Positions 8,592 through 17,923 of a stretch of 64,000 nucleotides of DNA are shown here, one piece after another. Source of the stretch: Ferroplasma acidiphilum (GTDB lineage Archaea > Thermoplasmatota > Thermoplasmata > Thermoplasmatales > Thermoplasmataceae); the NCBI RefSeq assembly GCF_002078355.1, contig NZ_CP015363.1:1116001-1180000 (forward strand). Direction: 5' to 3'. Under the pieces are notes generated by a model. That model worked only from the letters and a program-made list of their open reading frames with translations, ran no database searches and was not told the DNA's origin. The position numbers were made by a program, and so were the translations under genes. Position 1 is the stretch's first letter. Every line of letters starts with the position of its first letter.

Positions 8592-9811
8592 TCTGTAAAT
8601 TATAAATGGCCTTGCACAATTTAGATTGGGGTGAAAAAAGTGCAAGACCAATTAAAAGAAGTAAAAGAAAAGATAAAAAGTTATGGATTGAACAGGGAGA
8701 ATATGAGAGATTTAAAGAAATGGATTCTTAATGATCTCATGAATGAGGAAGCAGAGGAACAGATCAATGCATCCAGGTATGAGAGAAATAGCAATAGAAA
8801 GGATTACAGGAATGGGTATAAGCAGAGATCATTGTTAACAACAGATGGAAAGGTTATATTAGATAAGCCACAGTTCAGGGAAACATCTTTCCATACAGCT
8901 GTATTTGACAATTATTCCAGAGTAGAAAAATCAGTAGAATCCATAATACTGGAATCATACCTGAGCGGTGTATCTACAAGAAGCGTTAATAAGGTAATAA
9001 AATCCTTAGGCATAGAAGTATCACCATCCTATGTGTCATCATTATCCTCAAGGCTTGATAAAACAGTAAATGAATTCCTTGAAAGGAAGATTGATGGAGA
9101 ATATAAATTCATATATATAGATGGAACATACCTTAAAATAAGAAATAATGGGAGGTACAGGAATAAGGCAATATACATCTGTGTAGGGATTAACAGTGAT
9201 GGATATCGTGAAGTTCTTGGAGCAAGAATATATGACTCTGAAACTGAAATAGAGTGGGAACTATTCTTTGATGATCTTAAGGATAGGGGATTGAATGGTG
9301 TTGAGATGGTAATATCAGATGGCAATAAGGGTATTAGGGAAGCAGTTAAACAGTCATTCCCTGGATCATCTTGGCAATACTGCCATGTCCATTTTATGAG
9401 GAACTTAAGGAAATCAACGGGAAAACAGCAATGGAAGTTTCTATCATTGCTTATAAAACAGGCACTGGATAATCCTGATATACTCCCTTTACTGCAGGAT
9501 AAGCTTTTTGATAGAGGATTAGATAAATGTTCTACTATGTTCGATAAATACTATGATTCATTATACAACTACAGATCATTCAATACAAATATACAGGGAT
9601 TAAGGAGATTAAGAGTATCCAATACTATAGAACGTTTAAATGCAGAAATAAAAAGAAGGACTAAGAAAATAGGTGCATTTCCATCTGATGATTCTGCAAT
9701 GAGATTGGCAGGCTCAATAATGATAGACATAAATGAGGAGTATGTAACAGGAAGAAAATATATAAATATGGAGGAAATCAACAGTCAGTAAGGCTATTTA
9801 CAATTTACAGA
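8592..9811 (+). mobile_element. IS256-family insertion sequence (about 1.22 kb)
   Basis: Imperfect terminal repeats are visible: TCTGTAAATTATAAATGGCC at 8592-8611, and reading inward from the right end (9811-9792) TCTGTAAATTGTAAATAGCC, 18 of 20 matching. They enclose one intact transposase. I could not find the 8-9 bp target duplication expected of the family, so the insertion may be old or its flanks rearranged. Exact ends are uncertain by one or two bases. Confidence 0.82.
8640..9791 (+). CDS. IS256-family (mutator-type) transposase
   Basis: About 383 residues. The DDE domain is recognisable from FIYIDGTYLKI (first Asp), EMVISDGNKGIREAV (second Asp), WQYCHVHFMRNL (the C-x2-H signature of mutator transposases) and RLRVSNTIERLNAEIKRR near the C-terminus (Glu). 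GGGGTGA at about 8630 sits 6-8 bases before GTG 8640; an in-frame GTG at 8631 would add MKK but lacks such a site. The frame is intact. The element lies upstream of the divergent nucleoside phosphorylase gene. Confidence 0.9.
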   Translation: MQDQLKEVKEKIKSYGLNRENMRDLKKWILNDLMNEEAEEQINASRYERNSNRKDYRNGYKQRSLLTTDGKVILDKPQFRETSFHTAVFDNYSRVEKSVESIILESYLSGVSTRSVNKVIKSLGIEVSPSYVSSLSSRLDKTVNEFLERKIDGEYKFIYIDGTYLKIRNNGRYRNKAIYICVGINSDGYREVLGARIYDSETEIEWELFFDDLKDRGLNGVEMVISDGNKGIREAVKQSFPGSSWQYCHVHFMRNLRKSTGKQQWKFLSLLIKQALDNPDILPLLQDKLFDRGLDKCSTMFDKYYDSLYNYRSFNTNIQGLRRLRVSNTIERLNAEIKRRTKKIGAFPSDDSAMRLAGSIMIDINEEYVTGRKYINMEEINSQ

Positions 9812-9877
9812 AAATAATGTACATTATCAATATTTAAATTATAAGCTATAAATTTTACATAAAAATAAATTAAAAAT

Positions 9878-10075
9878 ATGCCCTATATAGATTATAGCAG
9901 GAAATCTGATAGCATAGAGGACATAATTAAAAATGAGTGCCCTGTATACTCCGGGGATATTATCAGGCGCAGGTTAGCTCTCAGTATTTACTCCACTGAT
10001 TCCGGGAAATCAATGGAGAATAGTATTAATTCGTTAATGGAGAGTTATTATGAAAATACATATACTGGCAAATGA
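9878..10075 (+). CDS. Small hypothetical protein ahead of the lipid kinase
   Basis: A 65-residue reading frame (MPYIDYSRKSDSIEDI...) that I do not recognise. In favour of a real gene: a TATA-like TATAAATTTT at 9847-9856 lies about 26 bp before the ATG, fitting a leaderless mRNA, and the frame overlaps the start of the downstream lipid kinase by 26 bp as in translationally coupled genes. The composition (mixed acidic/basic residues, Ser and Tyr) is protein-like, with no membrane segment. It could alternatively be the transcribed leader of the kinase gene. Confidence 0.5.
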   Translation: MPYIDYSRKSDSIEDIIKNECPVYSGDIIRRRLALSIYSTDSGKSMENSINSLMESYYENTYTGK

Positions 10076-10943
10076 ACATGCAGGTTCTGGAAATGCCTTA
10101 AAGATTATGGAAGAAATAAAATCCATATTAAATCGGTATGAACTGACTTCCTCTTTCACGGAAAAAGATCCTGCAAATTTTATCCAGTTCATGGACGAAA
10201 ATCCAGATATAAAATATCTTATTGCTATCGATGGTGATGGCACTGTAAATTACGCAATACAGGCACTTGCGGGAAAGGATACCATACTCATTCCCGTTCC
10301 AGCAGGTACCGGATCAGACCTGACAAGGACAATAGGCCGTGTTACTGTAAAAGAAATCCCTGAGATTATTTCTGGTGGGAGATTCAGAAAAGTTGATCTC
10401 GGCCTTGTGCACATAAACGGGAAATCCCGGTATTTTATGAATATCATGGAAACAGGCCTTGGTGGGAATGTAATGGTGAGGGTAAATTCCACTGAGCATC
10501 GAACAGGATCCACATTCGTGAAGGCTATCCTTTACTATATTTTAACGATGAAAAGTATTGGGGCTGACATAAAAATCGGGGATGAAATTATACATGAGCA
10601 GATAATAGATATTATCATAGCAAATGGGCAGTATTTTGGCAAGGGCATGCATGCATCCCCCGATTCTAAAATTGATGATGGATTCCTGGATCTGCATCTG
10701 ATAAAATACATGCCAAGGTCACGAATTTTATTTAAACTCCCATCTCTCCGTTCAGGCGCCTACATCTCTGACAAATATGTAATTAACAAAAAAATAAAAG
10801 AAGCAAGCGTGAATTGCAAAAGCATTGTTGAAATAGATGGAGAAATAATAATTGCTGATTCCTTCTCCGTGGAAGTTCTACCGGGTATAATAAATATTTT
10901 TGAGTTGCCCGGAGAGGATAATAGTGCCATAAATAAAATTTAA
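10050..10943 (+). CDS. Diacylglycerol kinase-family lipid kinase
   Basis: A 297-residue protein of the diacylglycerol kinase catalytic-domain family (YegS/BmrU type), which phosphorylates lipid-like alcohols with ATP. The ATP-binding GDGT motif is at residues 62-65 (IDGDGTVNYAIQAL), followed by PAGTGSDLTRTIG and, further on, IDGE. GGAGAGTTATT precedes the ATG. In archaea such kinases may phosphorylate archaeol precursors or be sphingosine/diacylglycerol kinase homologues; the substrate is unknown. It appears coupled to the small upstream frame. Confidence 0.88.
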   Translation: MKIHILANEHAGSGNALKIMEEIKSILNRYELTSSFTEKDPANFIQFMDENPDIKYLIAIDGDGTVNYAIQALAGKDTILIPVPAGTGSDLTRTIGRVTVKEIPEIISGGRFRKVDLGLVHINGKSRYFMNIMETGLGGNVMVRVNSTEHRTGSTFVKAILYYILTMKSIGADIKIGDEIIHEQIIDIIIANGQYFGKGMHASPDSKIDDGFLDLHLIKYMPRSRILFKLPSLRSGAYISDKYVINKKIKEASVNCKSIVEIDGEIIIADSFSVEVLPGIINIFELPGEDNSAINKI

Positions 10944-10999
10944 ATAGAAAATGAGACTGATAACTATACGTATAATTCCAAAAAAAGGTGATGGTTGAA

Positions 11000-11761
11000 A
11001 TGTATGATATAAAAGATAAAGTATGTATAGTAACAGGGTCAGGAAGGGGAATAGGAAAAGCTATTGCGATTAAACTTGCACAGGCAGGCGGGAAGATTGT
11101 GGTTAACGTTAGAACCCATGAGGATGAAGGCATGCAGACGCTGGAGGAGGTAAATAAGGCATCGTCCGGAATTCTTTCAATGGCGGATGTTTCAACAGAA
11201 GAAGGCAGGAAAAAATTATTCAGGGATGCTATAGAAAAACTTGGAAAACCTGACATACTTATCAACAACGCAGGAGTTGGTATTCTCGAGCCATTCGAAA
11301 ACATAGATGAAAAACACATGCAATTGATGTTTAACACTAACCTCTATTCTCCAGTATGGCTTTCCAGAGAGTTCGTTAGCAAGTACGACAATGGCGTTAT
11401 TATAAATATGGCCTCACTGGCAGGCATATCCCCTTTCCCCGGGCTATCTGTATATGGAATGACCAAGGCAGCGCTTATTAGCATGACTAAATATCTTTCC
11501 CTGGAAGCTGCCGGCCACCATATCCGTGTAAATGCTGTTGCACCGGGAGTAGTTAAAACCAGGATGGGCGACAGCCTCCTGAAAATTATGAATCTAGACG
11601 AGAAAAATTTTTCTAAGAAATTTACGCTTACGGGCAAACTCATAGACCCTGATGAAGTTGCAGATACGGTTCTTTATTTGATCAGGAACGAATCTATGAC
11701 TGGCCAGGTTATAACAATAGACTCTGGCGGAGAACAGATGGCAACGGATTATTTCAGATAA
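11000..11761 (+). CDS. Short-chain dehydrogenase/reductase
   Basis: A classical SDR of 253 residues. The cofactor motif TGSGRGIG is at residues 12-19, NNAG at 89-92, Ser at about 139 and the YxxxK pair Y152/K156. The basic residue after the second strand (VRTH) favours NADP(H). Candidates are a 3-oxoacyl reductase or a sugar dehydrogenase such as glucose 1-dehydrogenase; the choice is open. AGGTGAT lies 7 bases before ATG 11000; in-frame GTG 10988 and ATG 10991 are alternatives. A perfect palindrome TATACGTATA is at 10965-10974. Confidence 0.88.
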   Translation: MYDIKDKVCIVTGSGRGIGKAIAIKLAQAGGKIVVNVRTHEDEGMQTLEEVNKASSGILSMADVSTEEGRKKLFRDAIEKLGKPDILINNAGVGILEPFENIDEKHMQLMFNTNLYSPVWLSREFVSKYDNGVIINMASLAGISPFPGLSVYGMTKAALISMTKYLSLEAAGHHIRVNAVAPGVVKTRMGDSLLKIMNLDEKNFSKKFTLTGKLIDPDEVADTVLYLIRNESMTGQVITIDSGGEQMATDYFR

Positions 11762-11886
11762 AGGGTTAATGTACCCATAATAATATTAATATACAGATAC
11801 ATAATATTTTTTTATGTGGGAATTTATAAACGTAAAGCCGGAAAAAATCTATAATAATAACAACAATTCAGAAAGAGGCGATTTAT

Positions 11887-13008
11887 ATGTGGTTTTTTAG
11901 GTCGCCGCAGATAATATTTGGTGATGAATCATTAGGATTTCTGGAATCATTGTCAATAAAAAGAGCTGTTATAGTTTCAGATAAAAATATCAGAAAAGCA
12001 GGCATTGTAGACCTAGTAATAAAGAACCTGCATGGAACAGAATTATTAATAATTGATGATATCCCGGAAGAGCCGGAATACAGAGCTATTGCAAAACACC
12101 TGGATGAGATAAATCAATTCAAACCGGATTATTTTATATCTGTAGGAGGCGGTTCTGTTATAGATAGTTCAAAAATATTATTCTTTAAGTATGAACGCCC
12201 GGATCTCGAATTTTATGATGTTACACCACTTGTTAAACTGAATTTGAGGCAGAAAAGCAAATTAATTTCGATTCCCACAACCAGTGGCACCGGTTCGGAA
12301 TGTACCTGGGCTGCAGTAATTTCAGATGAAATGGAAAATAGGAAAGATGAGCTGGCATCACCGGAAATAATGCCTGACTATGCAATACTTGACCCGCAGA
12401 TGGTTAAATCACTGCCAAAAACCCAGACAATAAATACTGCAACCGATGCTATCACACACGCCATAGAAGGTTACACAAGCAGATGGAACAATCCATATTC
12501 CGATGCCATGGCTGAGAAGGCCATTGAACTAATTATTCCGTCAATAGTTAAACTGGTGAAAGATCCGGAGAATCTGGAGTTGAGAAATAATGTTCATATA
12601 GGGGCATCTATGGCAGGATTATCATTTTCAAATTCCCAGATAGGGCTAGCGCATGCTCTGGGCCATTCTCTAGGTGCAATGTTTCATGTGGCGCATGGAA
12701 AATCTGTTGGCATATTTCTTCCAGGAGTAATTAAATTTAATTATGCGGCAGCCGGGGAGAAGTATCAGAGGCTTAACCTCTTAATTCCTGAAATGTATAG
12801 AGGGAAAACACTGTACGAATCCATAGTTATTATACTCAAAGCTCTGGGGCAAACTATCAGGATATCTGAAACAGGGATAGACGAAAAAGCATTCCGGAAT
12901 AATCTCGATAAGCTTGTGAGCCTGGCATCGGAATCCACGGGAATTGTAACAAATCCAGCGGATGCCAGCAGGGATGACATAACGCGGCTGTTTCTGGATT
13001 CGTGGTAA
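11887..13008 (+). CDS. Iron-containing alcohol dehydrogenase
   Basis: A 373-residue group III (Fe-dependent) alcohol dehydrogenase. SVGGGSVIDSSK binds the cofactor; TTSGTGSECTWAAVI, the metal ligands in DAITHAIEG, AHALGHSLG and HVAHGKSVGI are in the expected order. It would interconvert an alcohol and an aldehyde or ketone with NAD(P)H. GAGGCGAT sits just before the ATG. It follows the SDR gene by 125 bp on the same strand and may work in the same sugar or alcohol oxidation route. Length is normal. Confidence 0.9.
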   Translation: MWFFRSPQIIFGDESLGFLESLSIKRAVIVSDKNIRKAGIVDLVIKNLHGTELLIIDDIPEEPEYRAIAKHLDEINQFKPDYFISVGGGSVIDSSKILFFKYERPDLEFYDVTPLVKLNLRQKSKLISIPTTSGTGSECTWAAVISDEMENRKDELASPEIMPDYAILDPQMVKSLPKTQTINTATDAITHAIEGYTSRWNNPYSDAMAEKAIELIIPSIVKLVKDPENLELRNNVHIGASMAGLSFSNSQIGLAHALGHSLGAMFHVAHGKSVGIFLPGVIKFNYAAAGEKYQRLNLLIPEMYRGKTLYESIVIILKALGQTIRISETGIDEKAFRNNLDKLVSLASESTGIVTNPADASRDDITRLFLDSW

Positions 13009-13271
13009 TCCGAACTGCTCCAGCGAGTTAATTATTTTCTGTTTCGCTGGCAAAAGTCACTGTACATATAGCTTTATACTAAAATCTTTAAAGCATTAAA
13101 ATTTGTTAGCAAAATGATAATTTTCGATTGCCCGTAGAATTTTAAAGCACAACCTCCTGTGCCTTCAGTTCATAGTATTAAATTCACTTGCATTTTCTTA
13201 TTTTAATAAACCAGTTTATAATAAAAAAAGACGAGTATTAAAGGTTAGGATTCATTTATAATAGGGGAAAA
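13009..13271. other. Convergent intergenic region with two hairpins
   Basis: No gene is visible between these convergent genes. Just after the alcohol dehydrogenase stop, CCAGCGA (13020-13026) and TCGCTGG (13044-13050) are perfect inverted arms with a 17-base loop, a possible 3'-end hairpin. Further on, GCACA (13147-13151) and TGTGC (13158-13162) close a six-base loop ACCTCC, so a + strand RNA would display an anti-Shine-Dalgarno-like sequence in its loop. Either may be a terminator; a small RNA is speculative. Confidence 0.35.
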
Positions 13272-14510
13272 TTAGAGCACCATATCCTCGATCTTTGTGC
13301 TTCTGTACCTTCCAGTGTATGTATTATTAATCTTCTTGCCTCCATAAAGTGTTGTGGTGTTTTTATGGTCATATCTTGCTGCCACGATTCTTCCTATTGA
13401 GTCCCCCTTCATAATTCCTCCACCGGTAGAACCGGAAACCACAATTAAATTGATCTCGTTGAATATATATGGCATGAAATCTATGGTGTTGTATGAATAG
13501 TATCCTGCCCATGATGCGGTGATCCTTGAGTCTTCAGATGCCGGGAAATAATTGTCCAGTATTGGCTTTATGTTGTATGTATAAAAATCCGGTTCAGGTT
13601 CTGGATTTTCAGTAAATGAAAAATCTCTGTTAAGTTCATCTGCAAGACTTGTCCAGAATGAATTAGCCTGGGGATAGGGCCTCATGTATACGCCAGTAGG
13701 GAATATTGTAAATGGAAATACACCGGAATCGTTAAAAATATTTTTGCCGATAAGTTTCTGTATTCCCGGTGAGGTTATCTGGAATATCTGCCGCTTTTTA
13801 GGCCTGAGATGTGAATCTATTCCTACAGGATTCAGTAATGCGGTTGTCCAGACATCTGTGCATAACACATAAAAATCAGATTCCAGAATTCCCTTATCGG
13901 TCTCAGCATATTTTATTTCCGATTTCTGCCAGTTAAATGGCTCTCCTGGATAATTTAAAGACGTGTCAGGGGCAAGAACAAGTTTTTTTACAAATGTATT
14001 GAACATGAAATTAACACCCATTTCCAGAAGCCTGTCGTAGTACCATTTTGATAGGAGGTCTGGTTCTATAATGCCTGCATTTTCGTCTATGACAGCAGAT
14101 TTAATTGAGTCTATACCCATGACTTCCCTTGTGTCCTTATCTATATTTAAATTAAAAATTTCCGAAAGGTCTTCGTCTACAAAACGTGAATGAGGATATT
14201 TTGATATAAAATCCCTGGCTTTTTCATGGTCGAATAGGAATAGGTAGCCGGTAAATTTCATCCCCAGGTCGACATCCATATCGTTCTGTAAATGCTTATA
14301 GAAATTTATGGCAGTCTGTGCCATAACCTGATTTTCCCTCAAAGTAAAGAAATCCCTGAATGCAGCTGCACTTTTTGCTGTATTTCCCTGTGAAAAAGTC
14401 TTAAACTTGTCCACCACAAGAATTTTAAGTGACGAATCCTTTTTCTTGAGATGGTAAGCAGAGCTCAACCCTGTTATTCCCGCACCTATAACAACTACAT
14501 CATACTTCAT
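13272..14510 (-). CDS. FAD-dependent oxidoreductase (DAO/sarcosine-oxidase type)
   Basis: A 412-residue flavoprotein of the D-amino-acid oxidase/glycine oxidase fold. The N-terminal FAD motif is VVIGAGITGLSSAYHL (GxGxxG), and a C-terminal SGSTGGGIMKGDSIGRI closes the flavin site. Likely substrates are secondary amines, N-methyl amino acids or glycerol-3-phosphate-like compounds; none can be chosen. TTTATATAAAG is centred about 26 bp before the ATG, so the mRNA is probably leaderless. Convergent with the alcohol dehydrogenase. Confidence 0.85.
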   Translation of the reverse strand: MKYDVVVIGAGITGLSSAYHLKKKDSSLKILVVDKFKTFSQGNTAKSAAAFRDFFTLRENQVMAQTAINFYKHLQNDMDVDLGMKFTGYLFLFDHEKARDFISKYPHSRFVDEDLSEIFNLNIDKDTREVMGIDSIKSAVIDENAGIIEPDLLSKWYYDRLLEMGVNFMFNTFVKKLVLAPDTSLNYPGEPFNWQKSEIKYAETDKGILESDFYVLCTDVWTTALLNPVGIDSHLRPKKRQIFQITSPGIQKLIGKNIFNDSGVFPFTIFPTGVYMRPYPQANSFWTSLADELNRDFSFTENPEPEPDFYTYNIKPILDNYFPASEDSRITASWAGYYSYNTIDFMPYIFNEINLIVVSGSTGGGIMKGDSIGRIVAARYDHKNTTTLYGGKKINNTYTGRYRSTKIEDMVL

Positions 14511-14609
14511 ATCATTGGAAAATTCACAACTTTATATAAATCTATGTTTAGAGAATATAATGGAATGATATTTTTTGTGTGCTTTGCCGGATTACCCTGC
14601 ACAATTTTA

Positions 14610-15317
14610 TTATTTGGCCTGGTGAGGGGCAATATTATATAGTTTCAATAATTCACCTGAATTGATAAATCCCAATTTTAATAGCCCATCTTTTAGTTTT
14701 TCCTGGTATGGCGCATATATAACAATATTTTCGGTCTGCGATTTATATATATTGGCTATAGAGGATATTATATCATAAATAGACCCTTCGTAACCATCTT
14801 TATAATGCAGGCATCCTATAGCGCATGACTTAATATTTAATGAAAGCACCTTTACAGAGCCTAGTATCTCACCGTTTTTGCGTTTAATGAAAATATTATT
14901 ATGCCTATCTTCTTTTCCGGTGCTTCCCGTATCTCTTTCTACGCCATCTGCAACTGTTGTGCCCTCATATTCCCTGATTTTAAGCCTCATTGCCAGTAAA
15001 CCAGAATATTCAACACTAAACCTGGATTGTATTATATCCAGGTTCTTTTTATCTATGTACAGAACCTGGTTGCTTTTAATTTCAATATTTCCTATAACTG
15101 CCTTAAGAGATTTACTGTTTCCATAGAACCACATTTCATCGTGTACAGGGTCAACTGAAAGGATCCCTTTTATTACTCCGTTGTCATATATTATCTTTGA
15201 GTAATCTGGATAATCTTCCAGCAATGAAACGAGCCGTGTATTTTTGTAAGGGTCTTTCATCATGAATTCTGTTGCCATGTATGTATTTTCAGTTTTGAAC
15301 GGAACGATATTTTCCAT
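14610..15317 (-). CDS. Hypothetical protein, possible GNAT-like fold
   Basis: A 235-residue soluble protein. Its layout (two similar alpha/beta halves, each ending with a GFINSG- or MRLKIRE-like element) suggests a divergent pair of acetyltransferase domains, but the acetyl-CoA loop is not clear. It resembles no enzyme I can name. A TATA-like AATTTATAAATA about 25 bp before the ATG supports expression. The gene lies between the FAD oxidase and the divergent DHA2 exporter. Function unassigned. Confidence 0.6.
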   Translation of the reverse strand: MENIVPFKTENTYMATEFMMKDPYKNTRLVSLLEDYPDYSKIIYDNGVIKGILSVDPVHDEMWFYGNSKSLKAVIGNIEIKSNQVLYIDKKNLDIIQSRFSVEYSGLLAMRLKIREYEGTTVADGVERDTGSTGKEDRHNNIFIKRKNGEILGSVKVLSLNIKSCAIGCLHYKDGYEGSIYDIISSIANIYKSQTENIVIYAPYQEKLKDGLLKLGFINSGELLKLYNIAPHQAK

Positions 15318-15455
15318 GTTTGATAATGTATTATTTATAAATTAATATGCCGTATTAAACTGGTAGCAGATACAAAATGAACCAACGCGATTATACAATT
15401 TAGTAATAAATAGTTTAGTAATAATATTTATATAATGTATTGCAATTTTAAACTG

Positions 15456-17156
15456 ATGCAGGAAAAATGGATTGCACTCAGCAACACAACTATAGGACAA
15501 TTAATGGCCACAATAAACACCAGCATAATTATAGTAGCACTTCCATCAATTTTTGTCGGCATTCATTTAAATCCTATGCAGGCCAGTTCATTTCCCTATC
15601 TTTTATGGCTTATCATGAGCTATATGATAGTTCTCTCTGTACTTCTCGTCAGTATTGGAAAACTTTCCGATATATTTGGACGGGTAAAAATATTCAATCT
15701 TGGTTTTTTAATTTTTACCATAGGTTCTATATTGCTTTATATAGCACCGGGAACAGGATACACCGTGGCTCTGGAACTTATAATATTCAGGATTGTCCAG
15801 GCTGTGGGTGGGGCATTCATAATGGCCAACACATTTGCCATAATCACAGATAACTTTTCACCTAAAGAACGTGGTTTTGCAATTTCCATAAACAGTGTGG
15901 CTGCAGTTTCCGGAGTGAGCATTGGTGTGGTCCTGGGAGGAATCCTGTCAACCATATACTGGAGGGACATTTTTCTTATAAGTATACCAATAGGCGTATT
16001 CGGTACTTTATGGTCATTCCTTAAACTGAAGGACGTCCGGGAAAGGGCTGCAAGGCATATAGACATCCCGGGCAATATACTCTTTGCTGTAGGCCTTATC
16101 ATATTGCTCCTCGGTGTAACATATGGCATAACTCCCTATAAGAATAATCCCATGGGATGGACCAACCCGCTTGTGATATCAGCCCTTGCAATTGGGGCGA
16201 TAATGCTGGTTCTGTTCCCATTTGTAGAAAACAGGGTAAAAGGTCCCATGTTTGATATGCGGTTATTCAAATCAAGAAATTTTAGCATAAGCATATTTAC
16301 AGCATTTGTTTCTGCGATGACCATGATGGGGTTAATGTATATGCTCACGCTCATATTTCAGGGAATATGGCTCCCGATACGTGGATACCGGTATGCAGTA
16401 ACCCCCCTATGGGCAGGCATATATATGCTGCCATTGCCAATATTTATGGGCATATTCGGGGTTCTTTCCAGTAAACTTGCAGACCGGTTTGATGCAAGGT
16501 GGCTTACTACAATAGGGCTTTTCATATCTGGTTTTGCCCTGCTTGCACTGGTTGCCTTAACGTATAACTTTTCCTATGTTTTCCTCTCCATTGTAATAAG
16601 TATTTTCGGAATAGGCTATGGCATATTCAATGTTCCCAACTTGACCGTGGCCATGTCATCTGTTCCGGCAGATGAAAGGGGAGCTACGTCAGGAATACTC
16701 AATACTATGAGAAATACTGGATACGCAGCAAGCATAGGGGCATTTTTCTCAATATTGTTGCTTGGGCTTTCATTAACGTATCCTGGGTCAATCACACATG
16801 GGTTGACAGTTGAAAATGCTAGTAGCCTTGTCCAGTATTTCAATAATATTCCACCTACAGAAATATTATTTTCCACATTTCTCGGGCTAAACACTGTAAA
16901 GGATGTTATCTCTACAGTACCAGCAGGTGTTATTTCAGGTCTCCCTTCCGGGGTTATGGACACTATTTCCGGCCATATATGGTTCCCTGAAACTATAGCC
17001 CCGGCTTTCATGACATCCATGCACGACGTATTCTACGTTGGTTTTGGAGCATCGATCATTGCAGGGCTCGCATCGCTCTTCAGAACGCCTTCCGATGGCG
17101 ATAATGAAGCAAAAGTAAGGGATAAGGATGCTCCACGGAACAATAGGTCAAAATAG
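15456..17156 (+). CDS. MFS multidrug exporter, DHA2 (14-TM) type
   Basis: About 566 residues with about 14 hydrophobic segments, the DHA2 drug:H+ antiporter architecture. Motif A is GKLSDIFGRVKIFNLG and motif C is the glycine-rich SGVSIGVVLGGIL in helix 5. It likely exports toxic organic compounds. The frame is open from ATG 15435, but ATATTTATATAATG at 15424-15437 is a TATA box placed 26 bp before ATG 15456, so I take that start (MQEKWIALSNTT). A hydrophilic, charged tail ends the protein. The following GNAT gene is on the same strand 34 bp away. Confidence 0.88.
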   Translation: MQEKWIALSNTTIGQLMATINTSIIIVALPSIFVGIHLNPMQASSFPYLLWLIMSYMIVLSVLLVSIGKLSDIFGRVKIFNLGFLIFTIGSILLYIAPGTGYTVALELIIFRIVQAVGGAFIMANTFAIITDNFSPKERGFAISINSVAAVSGVSIGVVLGGILSTIYWRDIFLISIPIGVFGTLWSFLKLKDVRERAARHIDIPGNILFAVGLIILLLGVTYGITPYKNNPMGWTNPLVISALAIGAIMLVLFPFVENRVKGPMFDMRLFKSRNFSISIFTAFVSAMTMMGLMYMLTLIFQGIWLPIRGYRYAVTPLWAGIYMLPLPIFMGIFGVLSSKLADRFDARWLTTIGLFISGFALLALVALTYNFSYVFLSIVISIFGIGYGIFNVPNLTVAMSSVPADERGATSGILNTMRNTGYAASIGAFFSILLLGLSLTYPGSITHGLTVENASSLVQYFNNIPPTEILFSTFLGLNTVKDVISTVPAGVISGLPSGVMDTISGHIWFPETIAPAFMTSMHDVFYVGFGASIIAGLASLFRTPSDGDNEAKVRDKDAPRNNRSK

Positions 17157-17190
17157 AAAATCTATTTAAATGCTATTAAATTAATCCACC

Positions 17191-17880
17191 ATGATAAGGA
17201 AAGCCAATGTAGAAGACTGGGAATCTATAAGTTCCATTTCGGCAAGGGCAGGATATGATGATTACATTAACAAAGAAGTTGGTATAGCCTATCTGTATGG
17301 GCATGACGTTTACGTACATATTTCACAGGAAATTGATGGTTTTATTAAACTGGAGCCACTTGATGATAAATCATTATGGTTCAGTGGATTGAGAGTAGAT
17401 CCGGAATCACGCAGGAAACGTATAGGGACAAAACTTCTCAAATTCGCACTTGATCATGCTATAAACAATGGTTATAAGTCACTCAGATGCATGGTAGAAA
17501 CAAATAATATTCCATCTATCAGGCTTATGGAATCTTTCGGTTTATCTGTTGTTGATAAATATTTCTTTTTTTCCGGAGGGATAGATATATCCTATTTTGA
17601 AAAATCATATTCTTACAGTGGAAATTATGCCAATAAGGAGTGGAAGTTTGATAGTGTGTATGAGACTGTTTATTCCCAGGGAAATAGGCAAGTTTATCTT
17701 CATGCTGGAAGAATGCTATACTATACCGTATTAAGTGGGGATGAATTCAAATATACTGATGAAGGGTCAACCTGCGCCCCGGAATCAATTGCACCTTTTA
17801 TAAAATTGCAACCTGACTATGGATTTAAATCTGGATATATATTTGAAATGGGAACCTCGCATAGGCCAGATAACTTATAA
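17191..17880 (+). CDS. GNAT-family N-acetyltransferase
   Basis: A 229-residue protein with a clear N-terminal GNAT domain: LRVDPESRRKRIGTKLL is acetyl-CoA-binding motif A (R-x-x-R-x-G), followed by NIPSIRLMESFGL, motif B. The last 90 residues form an additional domain of unknown role. It transfers an acetyl group to an amine of a small molecule or protein; the target is unknown. It follows the exporter gene, an arrangement sometimes seen for drug-inactivating enzymes, but that link is only inference. Confidence 0.82.
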   Translation: MIRKANVEDWESISSISARAGYDDYINKEVGIAYLYGHDVYVHISQEIDGFIKLEPLDDKSLWFSGLRVDPESRRKRIGTKLLKFALDHAINNGYKSLRCMVETNNIPSIRLMESFGLSVVDKYFFFSGGIDISYFEKSYSYSGNYANKEWKFDSVYETVYSQGNRQVYLHAGRMLYYTVLSGDEFKYTDEGSTCAPESIAPFIKLQPDYGFKSGYIFEMGTSHRPDNL

Positions 17881-17923
17881 ATTCATTACGTAGTAATTTC
17901 TATTAACAGCTTTGAATGCTGGC

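Noticed and set aside
8580-9825. Target-site duplication of the IS256-type element
   Set aside because: No 8-9 bp direct repeat at either plausible boundary.
3968-9877. Direct repeat of the tRNA-Arg 3' end as an attachment site
   Set aside because: I looked for the T-arm and acceptor sequence at the right edge of the AT-rich block and found none.
10783-11337. 184-residue antisense frame opposite the lipid kinase and SDR genes
   Set aside because: Both sense genes have catalytic motifs; the antisense translation is Ser/Phe/Leu-rich as expected of a shadow.
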